Shown: positions 1 through 7,885, counted from the first letter of the stretch. The stretch: 18,997 bases of DNA from JADFUS01 sp964600025 (GCA_964600025.1 CAZRHJ010000037.1:1-18997), one strand, 5' to 3'. Numbers and translations: made by a program. The notes: a model not told the origin generated them from the sequence alone.

Positions 1-1169
1 ACAGATAATTTATTTATATCCATTGATGGCAAGAATACAGCTTTTTCCACCTTTGCATCTACTATTGATTCGTGTATTAATTCAATATCTTGTAGTTGGT
101 ACAAAATTTTATTTGTAAGCCTTATAGGTGTTTTGTATTTCATAGAAAGTTCATCTGCTGTAAAAGGTTTTTCACCTTTTTCAAAATTCTTACAAATTGC
201 AGAAAGAAACAATATTGAAATAAAGTCAGTATAACGTTTTGTTATTTTATTTGTGTCGCTTTCAAAATTAAAATATTTTATATTTTGAGCGGCATAAGTC
301 ATCTCTACACCAAACAAACATATAGTCCAAGATACTTGTAGCCAAAACATAAACAGAGGGAAAGCTGCGAAACTACCATAAATAGCATTATAACTCGAAA
401 CAGCCATTTGGCTTTGTATATACAACATCTGGAATAATAAATAAGCTGTACCTGCTATTATACCCGAAATAAGTGCATTTATGAATTTTACTTTTGTATT
501 AGGCATAAATATATACAATCCAGTAAACATAAACCACGTAACAATAAATGGTGCTAATTGAACTAAAAATTTGATAATTGGTTGCAGAATTTCATATTCT
601 TGCATATCATTCAGTGTAGTAGATGCAAAAATTGAAAAACCGCTTGTAACAATCAATAGAACAGGTATTACAATCAACATAGAAAAATAATCAGTTACTT
701 TTCTATATATACTGCGTTGTTTTGGTATTTGCCATATTTGATTAAAAGTAATTTCTATATTAGTTGTAAGGTTAATAACAGTGCCAAACACTAAAATTAA
801 GCCTATTCCTATAAAAATACCGCTCTTAGTGTGCAATAAATATGAATTTACAAAATTAATAACATAATTAGTGATTTCTTCTTGACCTGCAAATGCACTT
901 TCAATTCTATTTTCCACCAGATTAGAGAACCCAAAACCACGTGCAATAGCAAATAGTATTGCAAGTATAGGTACTATCGAAAGTAAAGTACTATATGTAA
1001 GTGCAGATGCTTTGTTTGTTATTCTGTCTTGCGAAAACCTTTTGACAGCTATGAATATTGTTTTTATAATAATGTAAATAGAAAACTTTTTACTACTTAC
1101 ATCTTCTTTTCGTATTCTCCAAATATCATAAGTTAGAAAATGCAGAAAGTTTTTAATCTTTTCATTCAT
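1..1169 (-). CDS. YihY/UPF0761 family inner-membrane protein, C-terminus cut off by window edge
   Basis: I translated this frame by hand. It is open from the ATG at 1169-1167 down to base 1, about 389 codons, so the stop lies outside the window. The N-terminus has the family signature DRITNKASALTYSTLLSIVPILA (residues about 47-69, shown only in part by its key residues ASALTYSTLLS and VPILA). About six hydrophobic segments follow, then the conserved YNAIYGSFAAFPLFMFWLQ stretch before the last membrane segment. The remaining part, rich in charged residues, looks like a winged-helix-like cytoplasmic tail, which some family members carry. The family (formerly called ribonuclease BN or BrkB) consists of polytopic inner-membrane proteins whose role is not established; the old RNase BN name was an error. 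The leader between the tRNA terminator and this gene contains a repeat copy. Family assignment is firm; function is unknown. Confidence 0.88.
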   Translation of the reverse strand, partial: MNEKIKNFLHFLTYDIWRIRKEDVSSKKFSIYIIIKTIFIAVKRFSQDRITNKASALTYSTLLSIVPILAILFAIARGFGFSNLVENRIESAFAGQEEITNYVINFVNSYLLHTKSGIFIGIGLILVFGTVINLTTNIEITFNQIWQIPKQRSIYRKVTDYFSMLIVIPVLLIVTSGFSIFASTTLNDMQEYEILQPIIKFLVQLAPFIVTWFMFTGLYIFMPNTKVKFINALISGIIAGTAYLLFQMLYIQSQMAVSSYNAIYGSFAAFPLFMFWLQVSWTICLFGVEMTYAAQNIKYFNFESDTNKITKRYTDFISILFLSAICKNFEKGEKPFTADELSMKYKTPIRLTNKILYQLQDIELIHESIVDAKVEKAVFLPSMDINKLS

Positions 1170-1195
1170 AATAATTGTTTTTATATATTGCAAAT

Positions 1196-1358
1196 TTTAA
1201 TCTTTCCGAAATAGTACAATCTCCTAATAAAATTCTAATTTCTTAGGATATTTTACATATACAACGTAGCGTACTGGCATACGTGAGTTATAAGCATCGC
1301 TGAGATATACAAAATATGCGAGTTTCGTTTTTAGCGGACAATACTAATTGCAAATATA
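1196..1358 (+). repeat. Dispersed intergenic repeat, copy 1 (longest)
   Basis: This stretch begins with TTTAATCTTTCCGAAAT (1196-1212), passes through TTCTTAGGATATTTT (1240-1254) and ends with AGTTTCGTTTTTAGCGG (1321-1337) followed by ACAATACTAATTGC. The first two blocks recur at 7946-8003 and the last 17 bases recur exactly at 11596-11612. The middle (about 1258-1325) is richer in G+C than its surroundings and has short self-complementary pieces (CGTA/TACG around 1270-1284), so it may fold as RNA. Read on the minus strand, its right end offers TATATTTG (1358-1351), a possible -7 box that would make the element the untranslated leader of the YihY gene. The start and end are estimates from comparison with the other copies. 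Confidence 0.6.
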
Positions 1359-1392
1359 ATATTATTAATTAAACAAAAAGTATATAAAAACA

Positions 1393-1420
1393 AAAAAGAG
1401 AGGTATAAACCTCTCTTTTT
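1393..1420 (-). terminator. Rho-independent terminator of tRNA-Gln
   Basis: AAAAAGAGAGG (1393-1403) pairs perfectly with CCTCTCTTTTT (1410-1420) around a 6-base loop. On the minus strand the hairpin follows the 3' end of the tRNA directly and ends in a T run. It has an A run on the other side, so it could also stop transcription in the opposite direction. Confidence 0.85.
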
Positions 1421-1421
1421 G

Positions 1422-1492
1422 TTGAGCTACAAAGATTCGAACTTTGAACGACTGAACCAAAATCAGCTGTGTTACCATTACACCATAGCTCA
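1422..1492 (-). tRNA. tRNA-Gln (anticodon TTG)
   Basis: Reverse-complemented, the 71 bases fold fully. The acceptor stem is TGAGCTA/TAGCTCA with discriminator A. The D stem is GTGT/ACAC, and the anticodon stem is GCTGA/TCAGT with one G-T pair. The anticodon loop is TTTTGGT, giving TTG at positions 34-36. The T stem is CAAAG/CTTTG with loop TTCGAAT. The 3' CCA is not encoded: only a single C follows the discriminator. TTG reads glutamine codons CAA and CAG. The gene has its own promoter upstream and terminator downstream, so it is a stand-alone unit behind the kinase gene. Confidence 0.96.
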
Positions 1493-1516
1493 ATTCTGTA
1501 ATTTTGATTACGAGTG

Positions 1517-1547
1517 CAAAGGTAGTGAAAAAAATTAAAGATCCAAA
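1517..1547 (-). promoter_or_regulatory. Bacteroidetes-type promoter of tRNA-Gln
   Basis: On the minus strand TTTG (1547-1544) is followed after exactly 19 bases by TACCTTTG (1524-1517), matching the -33/-7 consensus TTTG-N19/20-TAnnTTTG. Transcription would start about 15-20 bases before the mature tRNA 5' end. Confidence 0.75.
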
Positions 1548-1583
1548 TTTTTTAAGAAAAAAATGTCGTTTTTTTTAGAAAAA

Positions 1584-2768
1584 TTAGATTTTTTTAAGTT
1601 CTAATCTCATAATTGTGCCTTTTCCTATCTCGGATTGTGCAACATACATCTTTCCATCGTGATTTTCTTCGATAATTCTTTTACACAAAGAAAGACCTAA
1701 ACCCCAACCTCTGGTTTTAGTTGAAAAACCGGGTTTAAAAACTTTTTTAAAATTATTTTTTGCAATACCCTTACCGTTATCTATTATATCTATCACAACA
1801 TTTTCGGCAACATCATATATACGAACCTTTATAGTTCCCTCGCCACCCAGTGCATCAATAGCATTTTTAATAGTATTTTCCATAACCCATTCTATCAATG
1901 ATGAATTTATGTTTGCCTGAATAGGAATGTTTTTGTCATTTATCATACTCAAACTTACTTTTTTAGGCATACGCATTTGGAAGTACTGAATAGTAGTATC
2001 AACTGTTTCTATGATATTGTGTGGGGATAGGGTAGGCTCAGAGCCAATCTTTGAAAATCTATCAACTACTTTCAAAAGCCTTGAAATATCTTTACCTATT
2101 TCATCTACGACAGATTGTTCTATATTTTCACCTCTCAAATATTCCAACCACCCCAATAGTGAAGAGCTTGGCGTACCGAGTTGATGGGCAGTTTCTTTTG
2201 CCATACCAACCCATATTTTATTTTGTTCATTATTCTTTGAAGAAGAATAAGAAATGGCTATCAAACCCAACAACATTATCAATGTAAAGAACTGAACATA
2301 AGGCAAATACCTCATCATTATAAGCTTTTGACTCTCTCTATAAAATATATAATAGAAATTACCATTATTTAGCTCAATAACTATTGGTTCATTGTTGTTT
2401 GTCATATCCTCCAACTCTTTTCGCAATAGTTTTGGGTTTACCATAATCTCGTCATCAACATTCATAAATGTCAATATACTCAGATTTTTTTTTGTAACTA
2501 TAAAAGATATTTCGTTGTCATTACTCAGAATATCACTTATCAAGTTTTTTATATTCTGGGGTGTGTTTATATCGTTTGGATTTGCATTTATAGTCATTGC
2601 CATTGACCATAATTTTGTTTCCCAAAACTCTTGTTTTTCTAATTCACTTGCCATTTTTGTCGTAAAAAACAAAAAAGCAATACTTATCATACTACCGATA
2701 ATTATAATGCCAATTTTGGTCTTGTAACCCAAATTGAATAACAATAGATTTTTTAAAGTTTTTTGCAT
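1584..2768 (-). CDS. Membrane-bound sensor histidine kinase without an adjacent response regulator
   Basis: The protein has 394 residues. Membrane segments lie at about 20-37 and 157-174, enclosing an extracytoplasmic region of about 120 residues with no recognisable sensor fold. The kinase core starts right after the second segment with no obvious HAMP domain. The phospho-accepting motif is AHQLGTPSSSLLGW with His195. The ATP-binding domain shows an N box ENTIKNAIDAL (297-307), a G1 box DNGKGI (330-335), an F box KPGFST (345-350) and a G2 box GWGLGLS (354-360). All catalytic boxes look intact, so it should autophosphorylate and pass phosphate to a response regulator encoded elsewhere. It is the last gene of the minus-strand operon, 20 bases after lpxB, which suggests co-expression with an envelope gene but does not reveal its signal. 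Confidence 0.93.
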   Translation of the reverse strand: MQKTLKNLLLFNLGYKTKIGIIIIGSMISIAFLFFTTKMASELEKQEFWETKLWSMAMTINANPNDINTPQNIKNLISDILSNDNEISFIVTKKNLSILTFMNVDDEIMVNPKLLRKELEDMTNNNEPIVIELNNGNFYYIFYRESQKLIMMRYLPYVQFFTLIMLLGLIAISYSSSKNNEQNKIWVGMAKETAHQLGTPSSSLLGWLEYLRGENIEQSVVDEIGKDISRLLKVVDRFSKIGSEPTLSPHNIIETVDTTIQYFQMRMPKKVSLSMINDKNIPIQANINSSLIEWVMENTIKNAIDALGGEGTIKVRIYDVAENVVIDIIDNGKGIAKNNFKKVFKPGFSTKTRGWGLGLSLCKRIIEENHDGKMYVAQSEIGKGTIMRLELKKI

Positions 2769-2788
2769 TAGTAGTATGTTTTAAGAAG

Positions 2789-3931
2789 TTATTTATTGTT
2801 TTTTTTAAGAAGCTCTACCATCTTTTTAGCAATCAATTCCGAAGTATTTTCTCCACCCATTTTCTCACTCAATAGCTTATAATCAGCCATTAATTCTTTG
2901 TGTCGAGGCTTGTTAGGTAAAATTTCATTAAGTTCATTTTTAATATTCTCTATTGTCATAGACTTGTTTATAAGTTCTTTTACAACAAGCTTATCCATAA
3001 CAATATTAACAAGAGAAATATATTTAATTTTAATCAATAACCTGCCAATAGCGTAAGTTATTGGAGAACATTTATAACAAACAACCTCTGGAACGTGGAG
3101 TAGGGCAGTTTCGAGTGTTGCTGTTCCCGAAGTTACTATTGCTGCCTCGCTGTTTAGTAGTGTTTCATAGGTTTTGTCATAGACAATTTTTATGTTTTTT
3201 GCTTTTTTAGAAATAATATTATCGTACAAGGAACTATCGAGCCATTTAACGGCAGCTACCACAAACTGATACTCAGGAAAATGTTGTGCAACGCTGTTCA
3301 TAAAAGGCAAATTGTACTCAATTTCTTGTTTGCGGCTACCAGCCAAAAGAGCTATGATAGGTTTTTCTTCCAATTTATTTTCTTTCAAAAAAACTTTATA
3401 CTCTGGTATATTTTTTTTCTTTTCGATAATTTCTTCTACCAGTGGATTTCCAAAATAGTGAGCTTTAATTCCCCATTTGCCAAAAAATTCTATTTCAAAA
3501 GGAAATATACAGAATAATTCATCTACATATTTTTTTAGTTTTATAGCTCGTTTTTCGTTCCACGCCCAAAGTTTTGGAGCAATGTAATAATATGTTTTAA
3601 TACCGAGTTTTTTTGCAAATTTTGCAATTCTCATATTAAACCCCGCATAGTCCACCAAAACAACAACATCTGGTTTAAATTCTATAATGTCTTTTTTACA
3701 TTTTGTAATACGTCCCAAAACTGTTTTTAGATGTATAAAAACTTCCCAAATACCCATAAAAGCTCCATCTTTATAGTGGCTCAACATTCTATCTTTACCT
3801 ACTGCCTCAGCCATTCTATCGCCGCCCCAAAAAACAATATCCGCCTCGGGGTCTTGGATTTTTATGTGTTTCAAAAGTTTTGATGCGTGAACATCGCCAG
3901 ATGCTTCACCAACTATTACAAAATATTTCAT
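2789..3931 (-). CDS. lpxB: Lipid-A-disaccharide synthase LpxB
   Basis: LpxB is a family GT19 glycosyltransferase. It joins UDP-2,3-diacylglucosamine and lipid X to form the beta-1,6-linked disaccharide of lipid A, acting at the inner face of the cytoplasmic membrane. The 380-residue length is normal. Visible motifs are GEASGD (8-13), DYAGFN (94-99), YYIAPKLWAW (115-124), FGNP (160-163), LLAGSRKQEI (195-204, nucleotide-binding loop) and SGTATLE (268-274). The start is 3 bases from the trmD stop, so the genes are almost certainly translated from one transcript. No defects are visible. Its presence shows the cell makes lipid A and therefore has a lipopolysaccharide-bearing outer membrane. Confidence 0.97.
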   Translation of the reverse strand: MKYFVIVGEASGDVHASKLLKHIKIQDPEADIVFWGGDRMAEAVGKDRMLSHYKDGAFMGIWEVFIHLKTVLGRITKCKKDIIEFKPDVVVLVDYAGFNMRIAKFAKKLGIKTYYYIAPKLWAWNEKRAIKLKKYVDELFCIFPFEIEFFGKWGIKAHYFGNPLVEEIIEKKKNIPEYKVFLKENKLEEKPIIALLAGSRKQEIEYNLPFMNSVAQHFPEYQFVVAAVKWLDSSLYDNIISKKAKNIKIVYDKTYETLLNSEAAIVTSGTATLETALLHVPEVVCYKCSPITYAIGRLLIKIKYISLVNIVMDKLVVKELINKSMTIENIKNELNEILPNKPRHKELMADYKLLSEKMGGENTSELIAKKMVELLKKNNK

Positions 3932-3934
3932 ATA

Positions 3935-4612
3935 TTACTTCTCCAATAAATCTGGTCTTAACAATTCTGTACGTCTAAACGCCTCATCTTCTTGCCATTG
4001 TGCGATTTTCTTGAAATCTCCCGACAAAAGTACTTCTGGCACTTTCCAGCCGTTAAAATCTGCTGGTCGAGTGTATATAGGAGGAGCTAACAAATTGTCC
4101 TGAAAAGAGTCTGTAAGTGCAGATGCCTCGTCCCCTATTGCTCCTGGAAGCAATCTAATCACACTATCACATATTATTGCACCAGCCAATTCTCCACCAG
4201 TTAGCACATAATCTCCGATAGAAATTTCTTTTGTGATTAAATGTTCTCGAACCCTGTAATCAATACCTTTATAATGTCCACACAAAATTATTATATTTTC
4301 GTAGGTTGATAGAGAGTTTGCAATTTGTTGATTGTAGGTTTCTCCGTCAGGCGAAGTATATATAATTTCGTCGTAGTTTCTTTCGCTTTTTAGTTTGTTT
4401 ATACATTCAAAAATAGGTTCAATTTTCATAACCATTCCAGCCTCGCCACCAAAAGGATAGTCATCTACCTGTCGGTGTTTATCGTGGGTATAGTCCCTAA
4501 GATTGTGTATATGAATTTCTACTAAACCCTTTTCTTGTGCTCTTTTCAGAATAGATTCGTTCAGTGGGCTTTGTAGCAATTCAGGTACTACTGTTAGTAT
4601 ATCAATTCTCAT
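3935..4612 (-). CDS. trmD: tRNA (guanine-N1-)-methyltransferase TrmD
   Basis: TrmD is a trefoil-knot (SPOUT) methyltransferase that makes m1G37 next to the anticodon of tRNAs, using S-adenosylmethionine, and prevents +1 frameshifting. The 225-residue length is slightly short compared with E. coli but normal for the phylum. Motifs are FGGEAGMVMKIEP (54-66), the knot loops LCGHYKGID (110-118) and SIGDYVLTGGELA (131-143), the catalytic-region aspartate in TDSF (167-170), and YTRP (180-183). In many bacteria trmD sits with rpsP, rimM and rplS; here it lies one base after a metallo-hydrolase gene and 3 bases before lpxB, so the ribosomal context is lost. Confidence 0.97.
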   Translation of the reverse strand: MRIDILTVVPELLQSPLNESILKRAQEKGLVEIHIHNLRDYTHDKHRQVDDYPFGGEAGMVMKIEPIFECINKLKSERNYDEIIYTSPDGETYNQQIANSLSTYENIIILCGHYKGIDYRVREHLITKEISIGDYVLTGGELAGAIICDSVIRLLPGAIGDEASALTDSFQDNLLAPPIYTRPADFNGWKVPEVLLSGDFKKIAQWQEDEAFRRTELLRPDLLEK

Positions 4613-4613
4613 T

Positions 4614-5288
4614 TTATTTATAATTTACTTCACCATTCAAAACATCTGTAATGAAAGGATTGTACATAAGTTCTTCTGCAAGAGTAGTGTGATCGCCGTG
4701 TCCGGGGTATAGAGTTAAATCTTTGCCAAGTGGAACTATTTTTTTCAAAATACTGTTCATTAGTTGTTCGTAATCTCCACCTGGAAGGTCTGTTCTACCA
4801 ATACTTCCTTTAAAAACACTATCGCCAGTAAATACATTTCCGCCTTCTTCGTCAAAAAACACAACACCACCTGCTGTATGTCCAGGAGTATCAATAACTC
4901 TTAGTTTGCTATTACCAAATTCTATTATATCTCCCTCTGCAATGAATTTATCTATTTTAGTTACAGCTTTGTTTGGTATTTCAATGCCATACATTGCTGC
5001 AATTTTTTCAAAATGTTCCAAAGCATTTACTTCGTTCTTGTGAGCAAAAAACTCTACATTATATTTGTCTTGTATATATCCAACTCCTGTAATGTGATCC
5101 ACGTGGCAGTGTGTATTTATAGCTTTTGTGATTTTAATATTATTTTTGTTCACAAATTCATCAAATCTCTCACATTCGTTTTGTGTAGATAGTCCGCAGT
5201 CAATTACAACTGCTTCGTTAGTGTTATCATAAACCAAATAAGTTGCTTCTCTAAATGGATTTACAGCAAAAACTTTAACTTTTATCAT
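4614..5288 (-). CDS. Metallo-beta-lactamase-fold hydrolase (glyoxalase II / YcbL-like)
   Basis: The protein has 224 residues with the complete dinuclear metal site of the family: THCHVDH (59-65, ligands His60, His62, Asp64, His65), His137 in TPGHTAG, Asp156 in FTGDSVF and His197 in YPGHGDHTT. The length and the GSIGRTDLPGGDY segment match the short YcbL-type group of hydroxyacylglutathione hydrolase-like proteins rather than the longer classical GloB, which has an extra C-terminal substrate domain. The substrate is therefore likely a thioester but is not certain; there is no rhodanese or persulfide dioxygenase feature. It is the first gene of the operon with trmD, lpxB and the kinase. Confidence 0.9.
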   Translation of the reverse strand: MIKVKVFAVNPFREATYLVYDNTNEAVVIDCGLSTQNECERFDEFVNKNNIKITKAINTHCHVDHITGVGYIQDKYNVEFFAHKNEVNALEHFEKIAAMYGIEIPNKAVTKIDKFIAEGDIIEFGNSKLRVIDTPGHTAGGVVFFDEEGGNVFTGDSVFKGSIGRTDLPGGDYEQLMNSILKKIVPLGKDLTLYPGHGDHTTLAEELMYNPFITDVLNGEVNYK

Positions 5289-5326
5289 ATATTTTAATTA
5301 TTGTTGTATCTTTGTAGTCAATTAGT

Positions 5327-5358
5327 TTTGAGAGAGATATACTCCCTCATTATATTTG
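5327..5358 (+). promoter_or_regulatory. Promoter of the rlmD operon
   Basis: TTTG (5327-5330), 20 bases, then TATATTTG (5351-5358) is a very good fit to the Bacteroidetes -33/-7 consensus. The start of transcription would be near 5365, giving a leader of about 70 bases before the ATG at 5436. A second TAnnTTTG (TATCTTTG, 5307-5314) lacks a clear -33 box. Confidence 0.7.
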
Positions 5359-5389
5359 CAAAAATACAAAAATTAAACAAATAATCACA
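5359..5389 (-). promoter_or_regulatory. Possible promoter of the hydrolase-trmD-lpxB-kinase operon
   Basis: On the minus strand TGTG (5389-5386, one mismatch to TTTG), 19 bases, then TATTTTTG (5366-5359) fits the promoter consensus moderately. Its -7 box touches the -7 box of the divergent rlmD promoter. A leader of about 60-65 bases would precede the hydrolase start. Confidence 0.45.
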
Positions 5390-5435
5390 TATTTTAATCA
5401 CTGTTTGTTTAAACTGTTGATTATCAATTATTTAT

Positions 5436-6845
5436 ATGGCAAGAAAAAAGTATAAGTATCCGCTAATCGAAGGATTAGAGATTGTTGATATAGCTGCTGA
5501 GGGCAAAGCTATGGGTAGATACAATGATGTAGTTGTTTTTGTACCGATGTGTGCAGTAGGAGATATTGTAAACGTACAAATTACAAACAAGCGTCGAAGA
5601 TTTATGGAGGGATATATCGTAGATTTTGTAAAAAAATCTGAGAATAGAGTAGAGCCTTTCTGTGAACACTATGGAGATTGTGGTGGTTGTAAATGGCAAC
5701 ATTTACCATACGATGTTCAGTTACAGCACAAACACAGCCAAGTAACAGACCAGCTTACACGCATTGGCAAAATCGAATTACCCGAAATTTCACCTATTTT
5801 AGGTTCACAACAAACCATTGCTTACCGTAATAAACTGGAATTTACATTCTCGCCTCAGCGTTGGGCAACACGTGAGGAGTTGGCAGATGGTAACGAAGTT
5901 GAACGAGGTGGAGCTTTGGGCTTTCACGTTAGTGGAATGTTTGACAAAATTTTAGATATTCATAATTGTTCGCTACAAGCAGAACCTTCAAATGAGATTC
6001 GTAATTTTGTGAAACAGTTTTGCTTAGATAACGAAATTCCTTTTTATAATATTCGTAGCCACGAAGGAGTTATGCGTAACTTGGTTATCAGACTTTCTTC
6101 TACTGGCGAAATTATGGTTATAGTTATTTTTGGTATCCAAGATGATAGAGCTATTGAATTAGTAATGAGTGCGTTACATAAAAATTTCCCTCAAATTACT
6201 TCCCTTTTGTATATCGTAAATCAAAAATTAAATGATTCTTATTCAGACCAAGAAGTAAGAGTTTTTTCTGGTGTTGATTATATTATGGAACAAATGGAGG
6301 ATTTGAAATTTAAGGTTGGTCCATTATCTTTCTACCAAACAAATTCTCGTCAGGCTTACGAATTATACAAAATAACACGTGAATTTGCTCAACTTACTGG
6401 AAATGAGGTTGTGTATGACCTTTATACTGGTACTGGAACTATTGCAAACTTTGTTGCCCACCAAAGTAAGAAAGTTATCGGCATTGAGTATGTTCCTACT
6501 GCAATCGAAGATGCAAAAGTAAATTCTCAAATTAATGGTATCACTAACACAACTTTCTATGCAGGAGATATGAAAGATGTTTTGAATGATGAGTTCATTA
6601 ATCGCCACGGAAAAGCTGATGTTATTATTCTTGACCCACCTCGTGCAGGTATTCACGAAGATGTCGCAAATACTATCCTAAGAGCCAAACCAAACAGAAT
6701 GGTTTATGTTAGTTGTAACCCTGCTACACAAGCTCGTGATTTAGCAATTTTTGATGTGGATTACAAAGTTTTGAGAGTACAACCAGTCGATATGTTCCCT
6801 CATACTCACCACGTCGAAAATGTAGTTCTTTTAGAAAGACGATAA
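5436..6845 (+). CDS. rlmD: 23S rRNA (uracil-C5)-methyltransferase, RlmD/RlmCD (RumA) type
   Basis: The protein has 469 residues. An N-terminal TRAM domain (about 9-67) for RNA binding precedes a four-cysteine iron-sulfur site: Cys76, Cys82 and Cys85 in FCEHYGDCGGC, plus Cys178. The methyltransferase core contains FYQTNSRQ (299-306), the SAM loop VYDLYTGTGTI (326-336), LDPPR (399-403), the nucleophile Cys427 in VSCNPATQARD and the general base Glu461 in HHVENV. The family makes m5U in 23S rRNA (U1939 and/or U747 by E. coli numbering) or, in TrmA and relatives, U54 of tRNA; the iron-sulfur cysteines favour the rRNA group. The target cannot be fixed from sequence alone. Its stop overlaps the mnmD start by one base. 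Confidence 0.93.
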   Translation: MARKKYKYPLIEGLEIVDIAAEGKAMGRYNDVVVFVPMCAVGDIVNVQITNKRRRFMEGYIVDFVKKSENRVEPFCEHYGDCGGCKWQHLPYDVQLQHKHSQVTDQLTRIGKIELPEISPILGSQQTIAYRNKLEFTFSPQRWATREELADGNEVERGGALGFHVSGMFDKILDIHNCSLQAEPSNEIRNFVKQFCLDNEIPFYNIRSHEGVMRNLVIRLSSTGEIMVIVIFGIQDDRAIELVMSALHKNFPQITSLLYIVNQKLNDSYSDQEVRVFSGVDYIMEQMEDLKFKVGPLSFYQTNSRQAYELYKITREFAQLTGNEVVYDLYTGTGTIANFVAHQSKKVIGIEYVPTAIEDAKVNSQINGITNTTFYAGDMKDVLNDEFINRHGKADVIILDPPRAGIHEDVANTILRAKPNRMVYVSCNPATQARDLAIFDVDYKVLRVQPVDMFPHTHHVENVVLLERR

Positions 6846-7519
6846 TGAAATTAGACGAAAAAGATATTATACCTACTAATGATGGTTCAGTTTCTATAAT
6901 TCACCCAATTTTGGGTGAATTATATCATTCTGATAGAGGAGCAATATCTGAAAGTCAATATGTATATATTGATAAAGGATTTTCTCAGATAGATTCTCCT
7001 TTTATCAAAATCTTAGAATTTGGTTTTGGTTCTGGGCTAAATTTCTTGCTCACTTTGCAGGAATCAATCAATAAAAATATTAGAGTAGAATACCATACTT
7101 TTGAACTCTATCCTTTGGATTTTGAATCCGTTCAAAAATTAAATTTTTCTCAATTTTGTAGTCAAGAGCTATATTCTTTATTTTTGAAAGCACATAAAGG
7201 GGATTTTAATACCAAAATAAAACTGACTCAAAATTTTGATATAATTAAATATCCCATATCTTTTACAGAATATCAAAATTTTCCGACAGATTTGAATTTG
7301 GTTTATTTTGATGCTTTTTCTCCCGAAATTCAGCCAGAGTTATGGAGTTTAGAAATATTTTCTGCAATTTACAATAATTTATGTACGGCAGGTAGGCTCG
7401 TTACTTATTCAGCAAAAGGATTCGTAAAACAAAATTTACGTGATGCAGGTTTTGTTGTCAAACGAGAAAAAGGAGCTTTGGGTAAGCATCATATGTTAGT
7501 AGCTACCAAAAATGAATAA
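6845..7519 (+). CDS. mnmD: tRNA 5-methylaminomethyl-2-thiouridine methyltransferase MnmD (MnmC2-type)
   Basis: The protein has 224 residues and matches the stand-alone MnmD/DUF752 methyltransferase. It shows PTNDGSVSI (10-18), LYHSDRGAISESQYVY (26-41), the SAM loop ILEFGFGSGLN (56-66), YFDAFSPEIQPELW (154-167) and TYSAKGFVKQNLRDAGF (187-203). MnmD methylates the aminomethyl group to complete mnm5s2U at the wobble position of Lys, Glu and Gln tRNAs. In E. coli this domain is fused to the FAD oxidase MnmC1; here the oxidase half is absent, as is common outside the Proteobacteria. The window also encodes one substrate candidate, tRNA-Gln(TTG). It overlaps both neighbours, indicating translational coupling. 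Confidence 0.93.
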   Translation: MKLDEKDIIPTNDGSVSIIHPILGELYHSDRGAISESQYVYIDKGFSQIDSPFIKILEFGFGSGLNFLLTLQESINKNIRVEYHTFELYPLDFESVQKLNFSQFCSQELYSLFLKAHKGDFNTKIKLTQNFDIIKYPISFTEYQNFPTDLNLVYFDAFSPEIQPELWSLEIFSAIYNNLCTAGRLVTYSAKGFVKQNLRDAGFVVKREKGALGKHHMLVATKNE

Positions 7520-7883
7520 ATACATAAAATATCCTCTGATTTTTTTGTTTATTTTGGGTTTTGTTTCCTTTTATTATCTAAATAATCCCCAACAATCTTT
7601 TTTTATGCCCAAATGCTATGTGCTAACGACAACTGGATACAAATGTTTTGGTTGTGGAATGCAAACTGCAATTTACCACATTTTACATTTTGAATTTATC
7701 CAAGCAATCAAAGCTAATGCTTTGTTTTGCTTTCTTCTTCTATATATAATTCCTCTTTTATTTTTCGAAAAATCCTTCAAAACTTCTCGTTTCAAGCAGT
7801 TTTATTCCATTCTATATTCTCAATTATCCTATATTATTATCGCTTTCTTTGCGATTATCTTTTTAGTTCTAAGGAATTTATAG
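7512..7883 (+). CDS. DUF2752 small membrane protein
   Basis: The protein has 123 residues and starts 8 bases inside mnmD. It has hydrophobic segments at about 7-23, 68-85 and 104-120. Between the first two lies the family signature PKCYVLTTTGYKCFGCGMQTA (33-53), abbreviated here to Cys35, Cys45 and Cys48 in a CxxC-like CFGC with the following GM.TA. DUF2752 proteins are widespread short membrane proteins of unknown function; the cysteine motif suggests a metal or redox site, which is inference. It is the last gene of the rlmD operon. Confidence 0.85.
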   Translation: MNKYIKYPLIFLFILGFVSFYYLNNPQQSFFMPKCYVLTTTGYKCFGCGMQTAIYHILHFEFIQAIKANALFCFLLLYIIPLLFFEKSFKTSRFKQFYSILYSQLSYIIIAFFAIIFLVLRNL

Positions 7884-7885
7884 TT

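Noticed and set aside
1196..1358. Repeat copy 1 as a remnant insertion sequence
   Set aside because: I see no transposase fragment, no terminal inverted repeats and no target duplication; it is kept only as an unclassified repeat.
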